Assembly: GCF_032118995.1 (NCBI RefSeq)
Contig: NC_092666.1
Span: 13,218,501 to 13,282,500 of the forward strand
Source: Asterias amurensis
Taxonomy: Eukaryota; Echinodermata; Asteroidea; Forcipulatida; Asteriidae
Direction: 5' to 3'
Length of the DNA stretch: 64,000 bases
A program made the translations under genes and the position numbers. Shown in pieces: positions 21,929 through 34,600 of the stretch; position 1 is the first letter of the stretch, and the number at the start of each line of letters is the position of its first letter. A model generated the notes under the pieces. That model was not told the DNA's origin and ran no database searches. It saw nothing but the letters and a program-made list of their open reading frames with translations.

Positions 21929-24900
21929 CCGGCTTCAATTATTATTTTTGTGAGAGCTGTAAAGTATTGCAGAAATTCGTTGCATTAACGTCAGCTTCTA
22001 AATGTGGGTATTTTGTATTGTTATTCTGAACGATAAATGTCTATAAAATAAAATAAAATTGTAAATATTTATATGCCATGTATATAAAGTGTTGATATGT
22101 TTTTCATTATTAGCTTTTTTTGTGACAAGTAAGTGCGTTACTGTAGTCATCATTTTTGACCAGAGCCGTATATTATTCAGAACTTTTTCGTGAAAATTAA
22201 CGCTCTCTTAAACTACATAATATTTCAAAGGCATGGGTCTTTCTCAGGCATGTGAAAGTACACAATTCAATGCAAAAAGGTTGTATTTTTTAGCAACTTG
22301 TATGAACAAGGGAGCCCAAAGTTTCACAGGTTCGTTATGTTATGCATGTTTGGATACACACAGTTAGGGTTGGGAGTGAGGCTGATCTTTAGCCATTACC
22401 GTAATTTTCGGCTTATAGGCCGCCCGGCGTATAAACCGCAATGCCCCCCCCCCCCAAAAAAAAATAAGATTTATCCTCCTCGCAAGTTCCTTCAAAATGT
22501 ATCACACTAAAGACAGTATTGCCACTATAAGTGTTCATAAATTGATCAACTTCTTTTCTGTAAGCTTGATTGGTGTACATATTTTCTAATTATTTATTCA
22601 TGAATATATTAAAGCCAAAAACATGTCAAGAATCTGCCAGCCAGGGCAATATTTGCTGGGATTTTTGCTGTCCCGTTTAACGTAGTGTAGACCACATCAC
22701 CATTGTTTACGAAGAAGAAAGACAGACCCATGTGCACTCCATGGCAGGCAAGATAGTACACCGTTGATACATGAATTTTGATTTGAACAAAAAAAAATTC
22801 AAGTAAGTGGGAACAAAATCAGCAAATGAACAAGACTATGCGCCGACCATTTCTAGAGAATGTCGGTAAAAATCGCCAAAATAGGCGATGTGTATTTTGA
22901 TTTTGTCTACAGTTTAGCTGTGTACACAATGTGCCTACACGGAGTCCAGCCGTCAATTTCACCAAACTCTTCCTAACTTGAGATTAATCTTAGGACTTAG
23001 GACGAGTTAAGTTCCGAATCCATAGACGTTAGGAAACATTGAACCCATCCTAAGTTAGGACGAGTAACTCTAGATATGATATAAATCCTAGCGTTTCGTG
23101 AAGCTGCAGGTTCTGTAATACATTTTTTGTTTTACTTTATGTCATACATTTAGGTATCACGATCCGATTCAAGTTTAGATTTGTGGACAAGTCGTTAAAT
23201 CGGCCCCACGCGCTGAGATAGTGCTCTCGCGAGATCACTGCTCTCGCGCGAGCTGGTGGCCCCCAGAGTCAAAATCACAAGTCTAAATCAAGTTATGATA
23301 ACTACCACAGATTCTTGATCGCTTCTTTGAAACTATTTAGAGTGAAATATGTAGTCAAGTTTTTACATGTAGTATGTTAATAAAACAGCTAAATCTATCG
23401 CTTGCATTTACTCCATTTTGTTTGTTCGTTTTCTTAATTTCATTTTGAAGTCGAAGAAATGGGGAAAAAGGATAAAGAATATTAATACGCCAATGAAAGA
23501 AACAAAATGATAACTTTTAAAAGGGAATTTAAAAAAATCAGGACAAAAATCAAGGTGTTATTTATAAACATTTGCCAACGAAATGTTTCCGGTTTTTATT
23601 GAAACAAAGTACCGAACATGCCAAGAAAATGAAGAAGGTTTTGTTTCTTCTCCTGAAAGGGTGTGAGACTTACAATTTCGATTCTGCATCAAAAACATTC
23701 TGGCAAAAAAATGATACTTTCTTATACAACCAAGTTTAATTCAGTACCAATTGGAGGCTTTGGAACGCTAGGTGGCAGCATTGTTTATGTAGTTCTGAGC
23801 AAGCACACATTACAGAAAACAATAGATTAGCCCGAACATCTGACGTCACACTTTGAGGCTTGTGAACAACATCAGAGACCGGACTCCAGCCGGCGTGTAC
23901 ATGCACCTTTGATCTACATTCATTTCACATAGAGATACGCAGTCAAATTCTATGACGAACGTGATAGGATTGTACTGTTTGGGCAAAATGGAAAGCTCAT
24001 GTCACTGTGCACGTTTATCTAATGATGATATCAGGTACATATCAGATAGCAGGTACCTGTCTTTATCCTTGCGGATAAACACCTTAAAGACAGGGGCCCA
24101 GTCTAACAATAGATTCACCTGGCAAGTCTGCTGCCACCTAGCGTCCCGAAAGTCCCTAGTTGCCATGCCTGTGTACACAGCACTACATTTACATTTCAAC
24201 TATGTACTAAAGAAAAAGACATTCCTTAATAAGTATTCCCTTGGAATGTACTTTGAGGGCTAAGCAGATTTTAGCAGGGAACCAGCATAAACAGTAGACA
24301 TATCATGATATCCTCATTGGTAACCTGTATCTGGTAAACAAGATTTGTCTGTGCTTAGCAGCTTTACTAAAAATCCTCCCTGGTTATCCATCCCATAGCT
24401 GTTAAGATAAAAGAAAGTGAGGAAGGGGGAGAATCTGTGGACCAAACACCAACAATAACATTATAATGTGAAATATAAAGTGAAAAATGGGAGACTGTGG
24501 CCGCTAGGTGGCAGCAGACTTTCCAAGTAAATCCGTTGTTTTCAGAAGAGCACATTATCTACAAGAACGTAAACAATAGCCAGGAATATCATGTCTACTG
24601 CCACCTAGAGTCCAAAGTCGTCCATTGTGATCAATACGATGTACAAACAACAATAATATTAACTCACAATTAAATAAAAATCTTTAACATTCAAATTTCC
24701 AAGACAAACGTACGTCTTGAAAGTGTGGTAAACTATTGGTGAATGTTTCCATCAATGAAAGCAACAAGAAACAGTGCCCAAACAAAAAACACAGGACAAC
24801 AATGCTGATAATTCATTTGAAATTTTTCAAAAGTCTATTTTATTTCAACATCGTAGAAACTTCTACATGTTAACAGTTAGAATGGCCGTTTTTGGTGTGG

Positions 24901-25445
24901 CCATCTTTTTTGGTCACGATTATTTCACCATTAGTTTACCAGTGAACAGTATTTAATACTCAAATAAATTCATTAATTCCACTGTAAAATGAACAGCTTC
25001 TCTCAACCCACACATACACCGTAAGTTTCTCTCAACTTTTGAGAAACAAAATTCACTCAAAACCATTACTTGTTGGTAACCATCGTAGGCCTGTTTGGTA
25101 CAAAAAGTCTGGTTGCCTGACTGCATTGATAAATATAGGCGTGGTGGTTGGGGTGTACTTCCACACAGTGAACAGGCTAAAGGTGGCAAGGTGTTACGCA
25201 TCAATTACTCCATACTTGGCATCTTGCCAATAGTACACAGCTGACCTTCGTGTCCCGCTGAACCTTTTTTAAATAAATAATTCACTTCTTTGGCTTGACA
25301 AATCTATTGCAAGCGCAAATTGACCAAATTTTTTGTGAAGGAAACATTCCTCTCAAATTCTCGTGATATTAAAAAAGAACACTGCATCACAAGATTGCTT
25401 CGGCCCTCTATTGAGGGAACCTGCTCATTTTGGTTTTGTTCATCC
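21929..25445. other. Convergent intergenic region, GRL to HYOU1
   Basis: No gene recognised. Seen: a possible MITE with TTTCACNAAA-type ends near 22955-23105; an element with TTTAGATTTGTGG and CACAAGTCTAAA ends (about 23168-23292) that resembles a stretch near 10078; and fragments of family F near 23766, 24100-24160 and 24490-24620 carrying CTGCCACCTAGCG. Much of 22000-22900 and 24620-25440 is AT-rich with nothing identifiable. Confidence 0.5.
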
Positions 25446-25640
25446 AGGGCCCAATTTCATAGAGATGCCCAAAGCACAAGATATTGCTTAACAATTGTCT
25501 GCTAAGCAACAATAAGCAGGATACCAGTCACATTTTGTATAGTGTGAACTGGTACTTCAGCTGGTAACCTTTTTCTGGTAAGCATACTTTTGTTGTGCTT
25601 AGCTAATTTTTGTGCTTAAGCAGCTCTATGAAATTGGGTT
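25446..25640. repeat. MITE family E copy in the HYOU1 3' flank
   Basis: Ends GGGCCCAATTTCATAGAG and GCAGCTCTATGAAATTGGG. It starts 30 bases 3' of the HYOU1 stop codon, so it probably supplies part of the HYOU1 3' UTR. Confidence 0.8.
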
Positions 25641-25670
25641 GAGGTACTATAAATTATACACTTTTGACCT

Positions 25671-28600
25671 TTATAGATCCCCAGTATTCCGTGAATTATC
25701 TGTATTTGTCTCTTGTTCTGCCGTTGTTGGTGACGGCTTTTCCGTTGTCTCCACGGCTTCTTCAACTTCCTCTTTAGTGTCATCTTCTGTTCCTGCAACT
25801 GAATAAGAAGCAAGATTAATACCAGATTAAAAGATTAACAGATTAACAAACGCACAGTAAGATCAAGATTTAAGTTTGTGTATAAAGGCAGTACACCTTT
25901 CGTTTTGGAACCCTTCAATTATTTTAATTCCATTAAAGGCAGTGGACACTAATATATTTATCATCGTAAAACCTTTCTTGATTACAAGTAATGGGGAGAG
26001 ATGGATGGTATAAAACATTGTGAGAAACAGCTCCCTCTGAAGTGACGTAGTTTTCGAGAAAGAGGTAATTTTCCACAAATTTGATTTCGAGACCTCAAGT
26101 TTAGAATTTGAGGTCTCGAAATCAAGCATAAGAAAGCACACAACTTCGTGTGACAAGGGTGTTTTTTTCTTTCATTATCTCGCAAATTCGACGACCGATT
26201 GAGCTCAAATTTTTTACAGGTTTGTTATTTTACGCATATGTTGAGATACACCAACTGTGAAGACTAGTCTTTGACAATTACCAATAGTGTCCACTGTCTT
26301 TAAAATGTAGATGAATAAAATAAAACTAACGCGTGAAAATTTTATTTCAAAAGGTGGCCGCATTTTTTTTTAGACATCGTCGAAAATCCAAAGAAGAATA
26401 ACGCGCTGCCAAGAAACACATGAAGAATCTTTTTACATCACCACATTATTTCTGAATTGCATCTCAAGATGCTTTATACTATCGAAAGCAGCTGTAGGAT
26501 TGTAACAAAAAGATTTTTTTGCCATTAATTTTAAGAGTAATTACCAAGCATATTCCTTCCCTGAAAGTATACAACAGAAAAAAAAAGTTTAAAATTTAGT
26601 TCCGTGCTTTCCAAAACACACCAACCCCATGAAACGGGAAACCAACCTCATGAAACCAAATTAAGATTTGATGGTAGAGTTTTTACCTTCATCAGGAGCA
26701 GGCAATTGTAACGGCTCCTCCTCCGTTTCTTTGTTATCTTCTTGCGGTTTTATCGTTTCTGGAACATCTTCTTTTGTTTCATTTGATTCTAAAGGCACCA
26801 CTTTAATTGGCTCGGCTGATTCTGTAGGAATAAACAAAAATCATCAAGATAAAAATAAATTTGATAAACAGTCTTAACGATGGGGTCAAGAAATAATGGA
26901 CTTCAATTTCATGATAGAAAATGTTTTTTCTTTGAATAATATTTTCAAGAAAAAATCATGGCACCATTTCAAAGAGCTGCTAGGCAAAAAAAAAAGAGGT
27001 TTTTATTAGAGGTTAAGCAAATTTCAAAATTTTCTAAATTTTTTATTCATAAAAAAACATTTATGCAGAAATAATGCCACATAATGTAAGATTTTTCTTT
27101 TGTCCAGAGTAGTGTTTTGCCAGCCAGAAACTCCCCGGAAATTACAGGGTCACCCTTTATGTAAACAAAGGTTACACGGTCTACATTTCCACTATCAACA
27201 CCAACTTCAGTGGAAAGATTAAGTACAAATAACTTTTTCCAATTCAAATTCAAAAACAATTTATTATCCCCAAAACAGGAAATTTAATCAGCCATACAAC
27301 AATAAGTTATATGGATACATAAGATATCCAAATCATTAAAAGGAAACATTTCAGAACATGAAAATGAATTATTCTTCAACTCGGTAAGATGCCGACCGGT
27401 ATCTAAAAACGCTTTTCTAAATTAAAATGCTTCTCACCTGATATATTGATTTTACTCTTATTCCCGTTAATATCTCCTTCAACCACCGTCTCATTACTCT
27501 TCTTCTTCTTCTTAGGTTTATCTTTCTTCTTGGGCGGTCCCGCCTTCGCCTTGTTCACCAAGTACCTCAGCTCCCGATCCAACGCAACCATCTTCGTCTT
27601 CAAATCTTCGGACAGGAGGACCGGTTTCTCTGTGTCCGACAGTTGAAGCTGCGCTTGTGATTTTTCTGCGTACCACTCCATCGTACTGTTGTAGGCGTTC
27701 CCTAAGAGGCCCATTTCGACCTCGGTGAAGAGTTGGATTTCCTTGCTGGCATTTTTGGCGGCAGACAAGAAGATACTTGAGACGTTTAGGAGCTGCTTGA
27801 GATCGGCGATCAACTGAGGGCGCTCTTTGTACTCCTTGACGCGAAAGGAGAGATTTTTTGTGACTTTTTTGAGCTCCTTTAGCTTGTCGCTGAATACCTG
27901 AAAAGACCAAAAGTGAAGTTGAAAGGTCAACAGTTTGAAGAATTTCTTCATTTACGGCAAGAAAGGAAAAAGCGAATAAATCTGTTTTGTACATTTAAAT
28001 GCAAAAATTTTTCTTATTTTATAATGACAACTTCCTTCCCGATAAATTACATCAAACAGGGCTTTAAATCAGCATTGAAAGAAATTGTGGGAATAAATGT
28101 TTACAACTCAACTTTAAACCCCTTCATCTTAGTTTCATTCCCTCACATCCTATGATGTTCTACTTTCAAAACTTTAAAAAAAAAAAAAAAGTGGTATCAA
28201 CATGGGGTTTAAACAGTGTCAAAGGATACGCTATGCTCTTAAAGCCATTGGACACTTTCGGTAAACAGTATTGTCCAAGGCCCACACTTCGTGTATCACA
28301 ACTTATATATAAAATAACAAACCTGTGAAATTTTAGGCTCAATCGGTCATCGGAGTCGGGAGATAATAACGGGAAAACCCACTCTTGTTTACGCACGTTT
28401 GGCCATGTCATGACATGTGTTTAAAATAAATCCGTAATTCTCGATATCGAGAATCGTTATTGTTTAATGTTTTCTCAAAAAGTAAAGCATTTCATGGAAT
28501 AATATTTCAAGAGAAGTCTTTCACCATTACATTCTGTAAACCCTGAAAGTTATTTGTAAATCTGTGAACATTAAAAAAAATTCTGTTCCGAAAGTGTCCA

Positions 28601-31600
28601 ATAGCTTTAACAAATGACTACAAAAATAAATTAACAAAAAAGTTACTCATCGTTCTTTATTACATCCCATTTGTTACTAACAGCAATAAAAAACGGTATT
28701 GAAGTCATGTGTATAATTCAGAAAAAGAAAAAAAATCAAATTTCAATGCAATACAACGCTTCTTGAGATCACAACAACAGTATCCTCGCATCTAGTATCC
28801 CTGTGACTTACTGTATGAAATGCATCATCCTCAACCTCATACAGCCAATCCGAAGCTTCCCGAAGTTTGGTTGATATCTTCTCACGTTGCTCTTCCGTGG
28901 AGCATTTCTCGTACTCTTCTTCATAGAGTTTTTCTTGCATGCTGTAGATGAAGGATTCTAGCGAGTTCATGGCTTGCTCTTTGGCGATTCGTTCCTCTTC
29001 TCTCTTGCGGAGTTCCTTCAATCTAAGTGGAGAAATGGAGAGACAGTTTTAATAGGTGTCAATGCTGAGCGGATAAAAGCACTGGACTCAAGCTCTGGTG
29101 TGTCTGATCATCAGAGTGTGGTGTTAGAGTCCCATTCGTGACCCTTGTGTCCTTCAACAAGACACTAAATTGCTATTGCTGCGTCTTTTGGATGTGACGA
29201 AAAGACTATGTTGTAAACTCTCCTTGCTGCATAGAATTGTCTGATTTCAGGTGTCTGAGAAACTAAGTGCCTGAAGCCTTATACAGATTCAATTTTGGGG
29301 GATTAAAGAACCCTCCTTTCCTAAAAACGTCATTACTTTAAAGGGTGACGTTTCTAGAACCTTTTACAATATCAACAGCTCTCCATTGGCTATTATTTCA
29401 AGTATATTTTTATGGAGTGTAACAGAACACTCTGCCTTTCTGTAAGTTTTACATGAGTGTTATGTATCTGGATTATGTAGTTGCTGATTTATGTGAAGTG
29501 CTTTGAGGCCTTGTTTGCATAAGGCGCTACATAATGTTTTTTTACATTAATTTAGTCTTACTTGTTTCTCGACGCCTTCCGCGCATCCTTGGATGGTTCA
29601 GGGATGCCAAGCACCTCGGCCTCCACGGTCAAATTCTCCTTGATGGTCACCACTTTAGGTTTAGACACCGTCTTTGTTTCTTTCTTGGTCTCCTCCTTCC
29701 CTCCCTTCTTCTTATTCTTCTTTTTCTTCTTCTTTTCTTTGCTGCTCTCCTTTTTCTCCTCGGATTTCTCCTCTGACTTTTCTTCTTTCTTATCTTCCGT
29801 CTCATCAGCTTCTTGTGGAGCATCTTGTTTGCTTTCGGCGTCTTTTAGATCCTCCGCTTGTTCTTCTGGGCTTTCCTGTAAAAAATAACATTCAAAGGAA
29901 CGTTTCCTCATTGTATTCAAAAGATATTTTCAACCCTAAAGGCCATGTCACAGGGCAATTTTTTTCAGGCAACTTGGAGGCAACCAGCTGCACTGTACGT
30001 ACAAGGAACACTTTGGCAGCACAAGATACATTCTTCTAGCAGTAACTCATTATCCCCAAGAAAATAATGAGAAAACTGAATTGTAAATGGGTTTTCTTAT
30101 TAGAGGACTAACACTTTGCGAACTAATACGATCGGCTATTTTGTGGAGGCAAATATAAGTTCACGACATACATGGAAAACCACGCAATTTCGAGTCATAT
30201 TTTTGTGGATCTTTATGTTCTACTTTTAAAAAATTTTTCTAACCATATTATGCATCTTATAACAAACAGTTTCAAATGCCTTTCATAAACCAACTTGCCC
30301 AACCCAAGGCAATGTGTCCCTTTAATTTTTAGCCTTTAGCTTACTTGTTCACCAGCTTCTTTCTCTGCCTCCTGCTCATCTCCCTTTGTCTCCGTTTCAC
30401 CCGTCTCTTCAGCCTCATCTTTAGGCGTCTCTTCCTCTTCTCCTACTTCCTCCTCTTGGGTCTTCTCTGCTGCATCTTCAGAGTCTCCCGTCTCCTTGGC
30501 CACCTCTTCCTCATCTTGGGTCTTGTCGGCTGATTTCTCCTCTTCTGTGCCTTCTTGTTTGGGTTCCTGCTCGGGTTCTTTGTCAGCATTTCCATCCTGT
30601 CATAAACGAGAGAATGAGTTTTCATTTTAATAAATTTGTTCAGAATAATGGATAGTGCTGAAGATAAAGTGTAGCCAACTGTAGTGAAATCACGATTGGC
30701 TTTACGCTTTTGCACTCTCATCTCCAGAAGTTCTGTCACAAAAAAACTTCAGGGCTGAGATTCTGAAAAAAATTTAGTCTGAAATTTGCTCATTACGGCA
30801 CTGGAAAAAAACACAAATAGGGGTTTTCTTGACCTTTTTTCAAATGCGACCAGACGAGTCACCTACATTTTAAAACTTTGGGATGAAACTTACCTCCTTC
30901 GCAGGTGCTTCCTCCTCTGTTGCTCCATCCTCTCCTTCTGGCTTTTTCTCAGTAGCGTCCGTCGTGTCATCGCTCGATCCAGAAAAGAAACTACTGATGG
31001 TTTTTCCAAGTTCTGACATTGAACAAAATAAATAACATAATTTGTTTTTACCCTTACATGTTAGCACTGTTTACACAGTACTTTCCCGTGATCTGCGTAA
31101 ACAGAATTTAAAACTATAATTTACTGGAAACTTCTGATAATCACAGTAATTATTAGGGGGATAGGTTGGCTCAGTGGCTTCTTTCACCTCTGTGAACCCC
31201 AGTTTGAATCCCACCTCAGACATGAGCTTTGCATGTGGATTGGATTTTCCTCCCACATTTCAAACTGAACATTCTTCTAGTTTACTGTCCTATTATTAGC
31301 GCTAATTGTGCTGTTGGGTGTGTAGTTTCAAAATAAAAACTACATAATGCTTCATGAATATTCATGACTTACTTTGAAGAGTGGATTGTTCTTCCTCGGT
31401 CTCGTTAACCTCTACCATCACGTTCTCCGTCTTCTCAAATACAGACTCCACCTGCAAACGTGATATCATTCTAAATTACCACAACAGGATACTTGATATG
31501 GTAAATCTATCTATAATTTTTTCTTTCCTGAAAATGTTAAATTACAACCCCTTCCTATCCTATGTCTACATACCTCATTAAAGGTAGATGCGATTACCAT

Positions 31601-34600
31601 TGAATCAAATAAATTAAAAAACAAAACAAAATGTTTTACTTTTTATAAAAAAAATAATAATAGATGTTAAAATTGCATCGGGGATAAAGAATATTAATTT
31701 TGGTTTTTACCCATACACCGATGTGTGTTAGCACTGTATACTCAGTACTTTCCTGAGTCCTGTGAAAAAATATCGCAGGCTTGTTACTCGGGTGGGATTC
31801 GAACCCACGACCCTTGCAATTCTAGAGCAGTGTCTTACCAATTAGACCACCGAGATAGCCCGGTATCTAGAAGCAGTTCGAATCATATGTTTTGGCAGCG
31901 GGCAACGCAACATATGACGAGATGTTAAATTTGCATCTGGGACAAATAATAGTAATTTTTTTCCTAACAAATACTTTTAAGACCACTCTTGATAAGTAGA
32001 CTCCATTTACCAGGAGATACAAAATATGCAATAGTAGTTTTTAAAAAATCCATACAAATTGCACTAATGACCTTATAGTTCTGAGCGGTATAATAGTTGC
32101 ACAGTGGATAAGGAAAATTATTTGGTTTTATCAAACACGAAAGTGTGGTAAGCACTTTACTCAGTAGTTTACCTCGATTCCCGAGGGAAAACAATTCACA
32201 GATAAACTACTCTGGTGTGATTCGAAACCACACCCCCCTGGTTAACTAGAGGCCAAAAGAAAAGCTTACTTAACAAATAATAAATTAATATATATTCAGG
32301 AAATTTCATACAAACAATATTAATTCAACTCATTAAATACATTACAAATAAAAAATCAAAGTACCAAAATACAAGCAATATAATTTGTGTGTAATATTAA
32401 AGAGAGATGAACAAAAAGTCACACAAAAAATAAACAGAACAAGAAATTCAAAAAGAATATTATTCAAACTCAAAAAATGAATTTTAAAATCTCAAAAATA
32501 TTGCATTTCGAAATCAGGTCACTTATTTACAGACAAACATGACAAATGATTCATCAGATAAACTTCATTTAAGAGAAGCATTCTGATTGGTCAATCTTAC
32601 TGTATCCAAGTGAAGTACACCACTCTCATCCAATCGGAAGTGAGCTTTGATGCCCTTGGACTCTGCATCTGATCGTTTCTTGAGGGCTTTTTCTACTCCT
32701 TTCAGTGTGTAGGTCATGAGGTTGGTTGAACCAAATGATCTGATGGACAAAAAAAAGACGTGACTTAAAGGCAGTGGACACTATTGGTAATTACTAAAAA
32801 TAATTATTGTCATAAAACCTCTCTTGATTAACAGCAATGGGGAGAGGTTGATGGTATAAAACATTGTGAGAAACGGCTCCGTCTGAAGTGCCATAGTTTT
32901 CGAGAAAGAAGTAATTTTCCATGAATTTGATTTCGAGACCCAAGTTTAGAGCTTGAGGACGTGAAATGAACCATCTTAACACACACAACTACATGTGACA
33001 AGGGTGTTTTTTCTTTCATTATTATCTCCCAAGTTTGATAACCGATTGAGCTCAAACTTTCACAGGCTTGTTATTTTATGCATATGCTGAGATACATTAA
33101 AACATACTTGGGAACGAGTAACAGAAAAATGTTGATTGTATAAAACATTGTGACATGATGTAGTTTTTGAGCAGGAGGCAATTTTTCATTAAAATACTAG
33201 AATCTGAGAAAGACTTCAGGCCTGAAACCTTTCATAGACATCTGAAAGCACACAAATTTGGGCAACAAGGGTGTTTTTTCTACATTATTCTCTTTCAACT
33301 TCGATGACCAATGGAGTCCAAATTTTCACAGGTGTGTTATTTTATGCATAAGCTGGGATGCACTAAGTGCCAGGGTCCAACTTCATAAAGCTGCTAAGCA
33401 GAAAACACTGCTTGACAAGTTTCTTTGCCAAGCAAAAATGGAGTGGGGCACCGGTCACAACAATTCAAACGTAATGTAATTTTGGTCGGTAACCTGTTTC
33501 TGTTAAGCAATAATTTTCTGTGCTTAGCAAGATTTTGTGCCATAAGGCTTTATGAAATTGGGCCCTGTGTCTTTAAACTAAATGAAACTGAGAAATACTC
33601 ACTTAAGGTCGTCGTCCTTGAGTAGCAGCTCCAGATCCTTGTAGCTGACCGTGAACGAGAAGTCTGTCTTGTGGCGGTTAAAGGTCATGACCTTCTTCTG
33701 AGGGAAGGGATTATTTTGTCCGAAGAGTGTCCTTTTGACTGTTTTAGTCACCTCCTGGCCGTCATCGTCAGTCCCTATTCGCTGAAACTCAACCTTTAGA
33801 AAAGATGAATGAAAATCATTAGCAAGGACTGGAAAATATAAATCACAGTACCTGATTTTATTTTTTTAAATTTCCAACATCACTTAATTAATACTTTATG
33901 AAAGTTTCAGGCCAGTTTCGAGGCCCCACTTTTTTGTTTTTTTGTGCTAACTATAGCAGAACAATTTGCTAAGTGTAAGCGTATTTAGCAAGACAATTAG
34001 GCAGCCAGCTAGTGAGTTTACCATGGGTTGTTGTCTTTCATTTTCATTCAGTAAGCAGCAGAAGGTTATGGCATGCCTTTTACCTAGCTTACGGTAAGCA
34101 GCACAAATCAGCCGTTGAGCAGCTCTATGAAATTGTCCCTGTATCCAATTTCATAAAGCTGTTAAGCAAGTAATGCTGCTTAGCAAATTTCTTTGCTAAG
34201 CATAAAATGAGGGGGATTGGGTCTCATCGCTTACCTGGATGGGATAAACATTTGCATCCTTGACGATGAACTTCTTAACTTTGAATCCCTTGCTGAGATG
34301 AGCAGCCTGGTAGACCGCTCCCAAAGCCGCCGCCTCGTCAGCGTTGATGTTCTTACCCAATTCACTCCTAAAATATAAAAAAGAAATGTTTTTTTTTATC
34401 TATGCAAGATAACCCCAAACAAAGCTAAAAGCCACCCTTGGTTAAAGACCCTGGACACTATTAGTAATTGTCAAAGACCAGTCTTCTCACTTAGTGTTTC
34501 TCAACATACATGTATGCATAAAATAACAATCCTGTGAAAATTTGAGCTCAATCAGTCATCGAAGTTGCGAGATGATAATGAAAGAAAAAACACCTTGTCA

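Noticed and set aside
27446-30039. Plus-strand frames rich in Phe, Ser and Leu opposite the HYOU1 3' exons
   Set aside because: They are antisense readings of Glu/Lys-rich HYOU1 exons.
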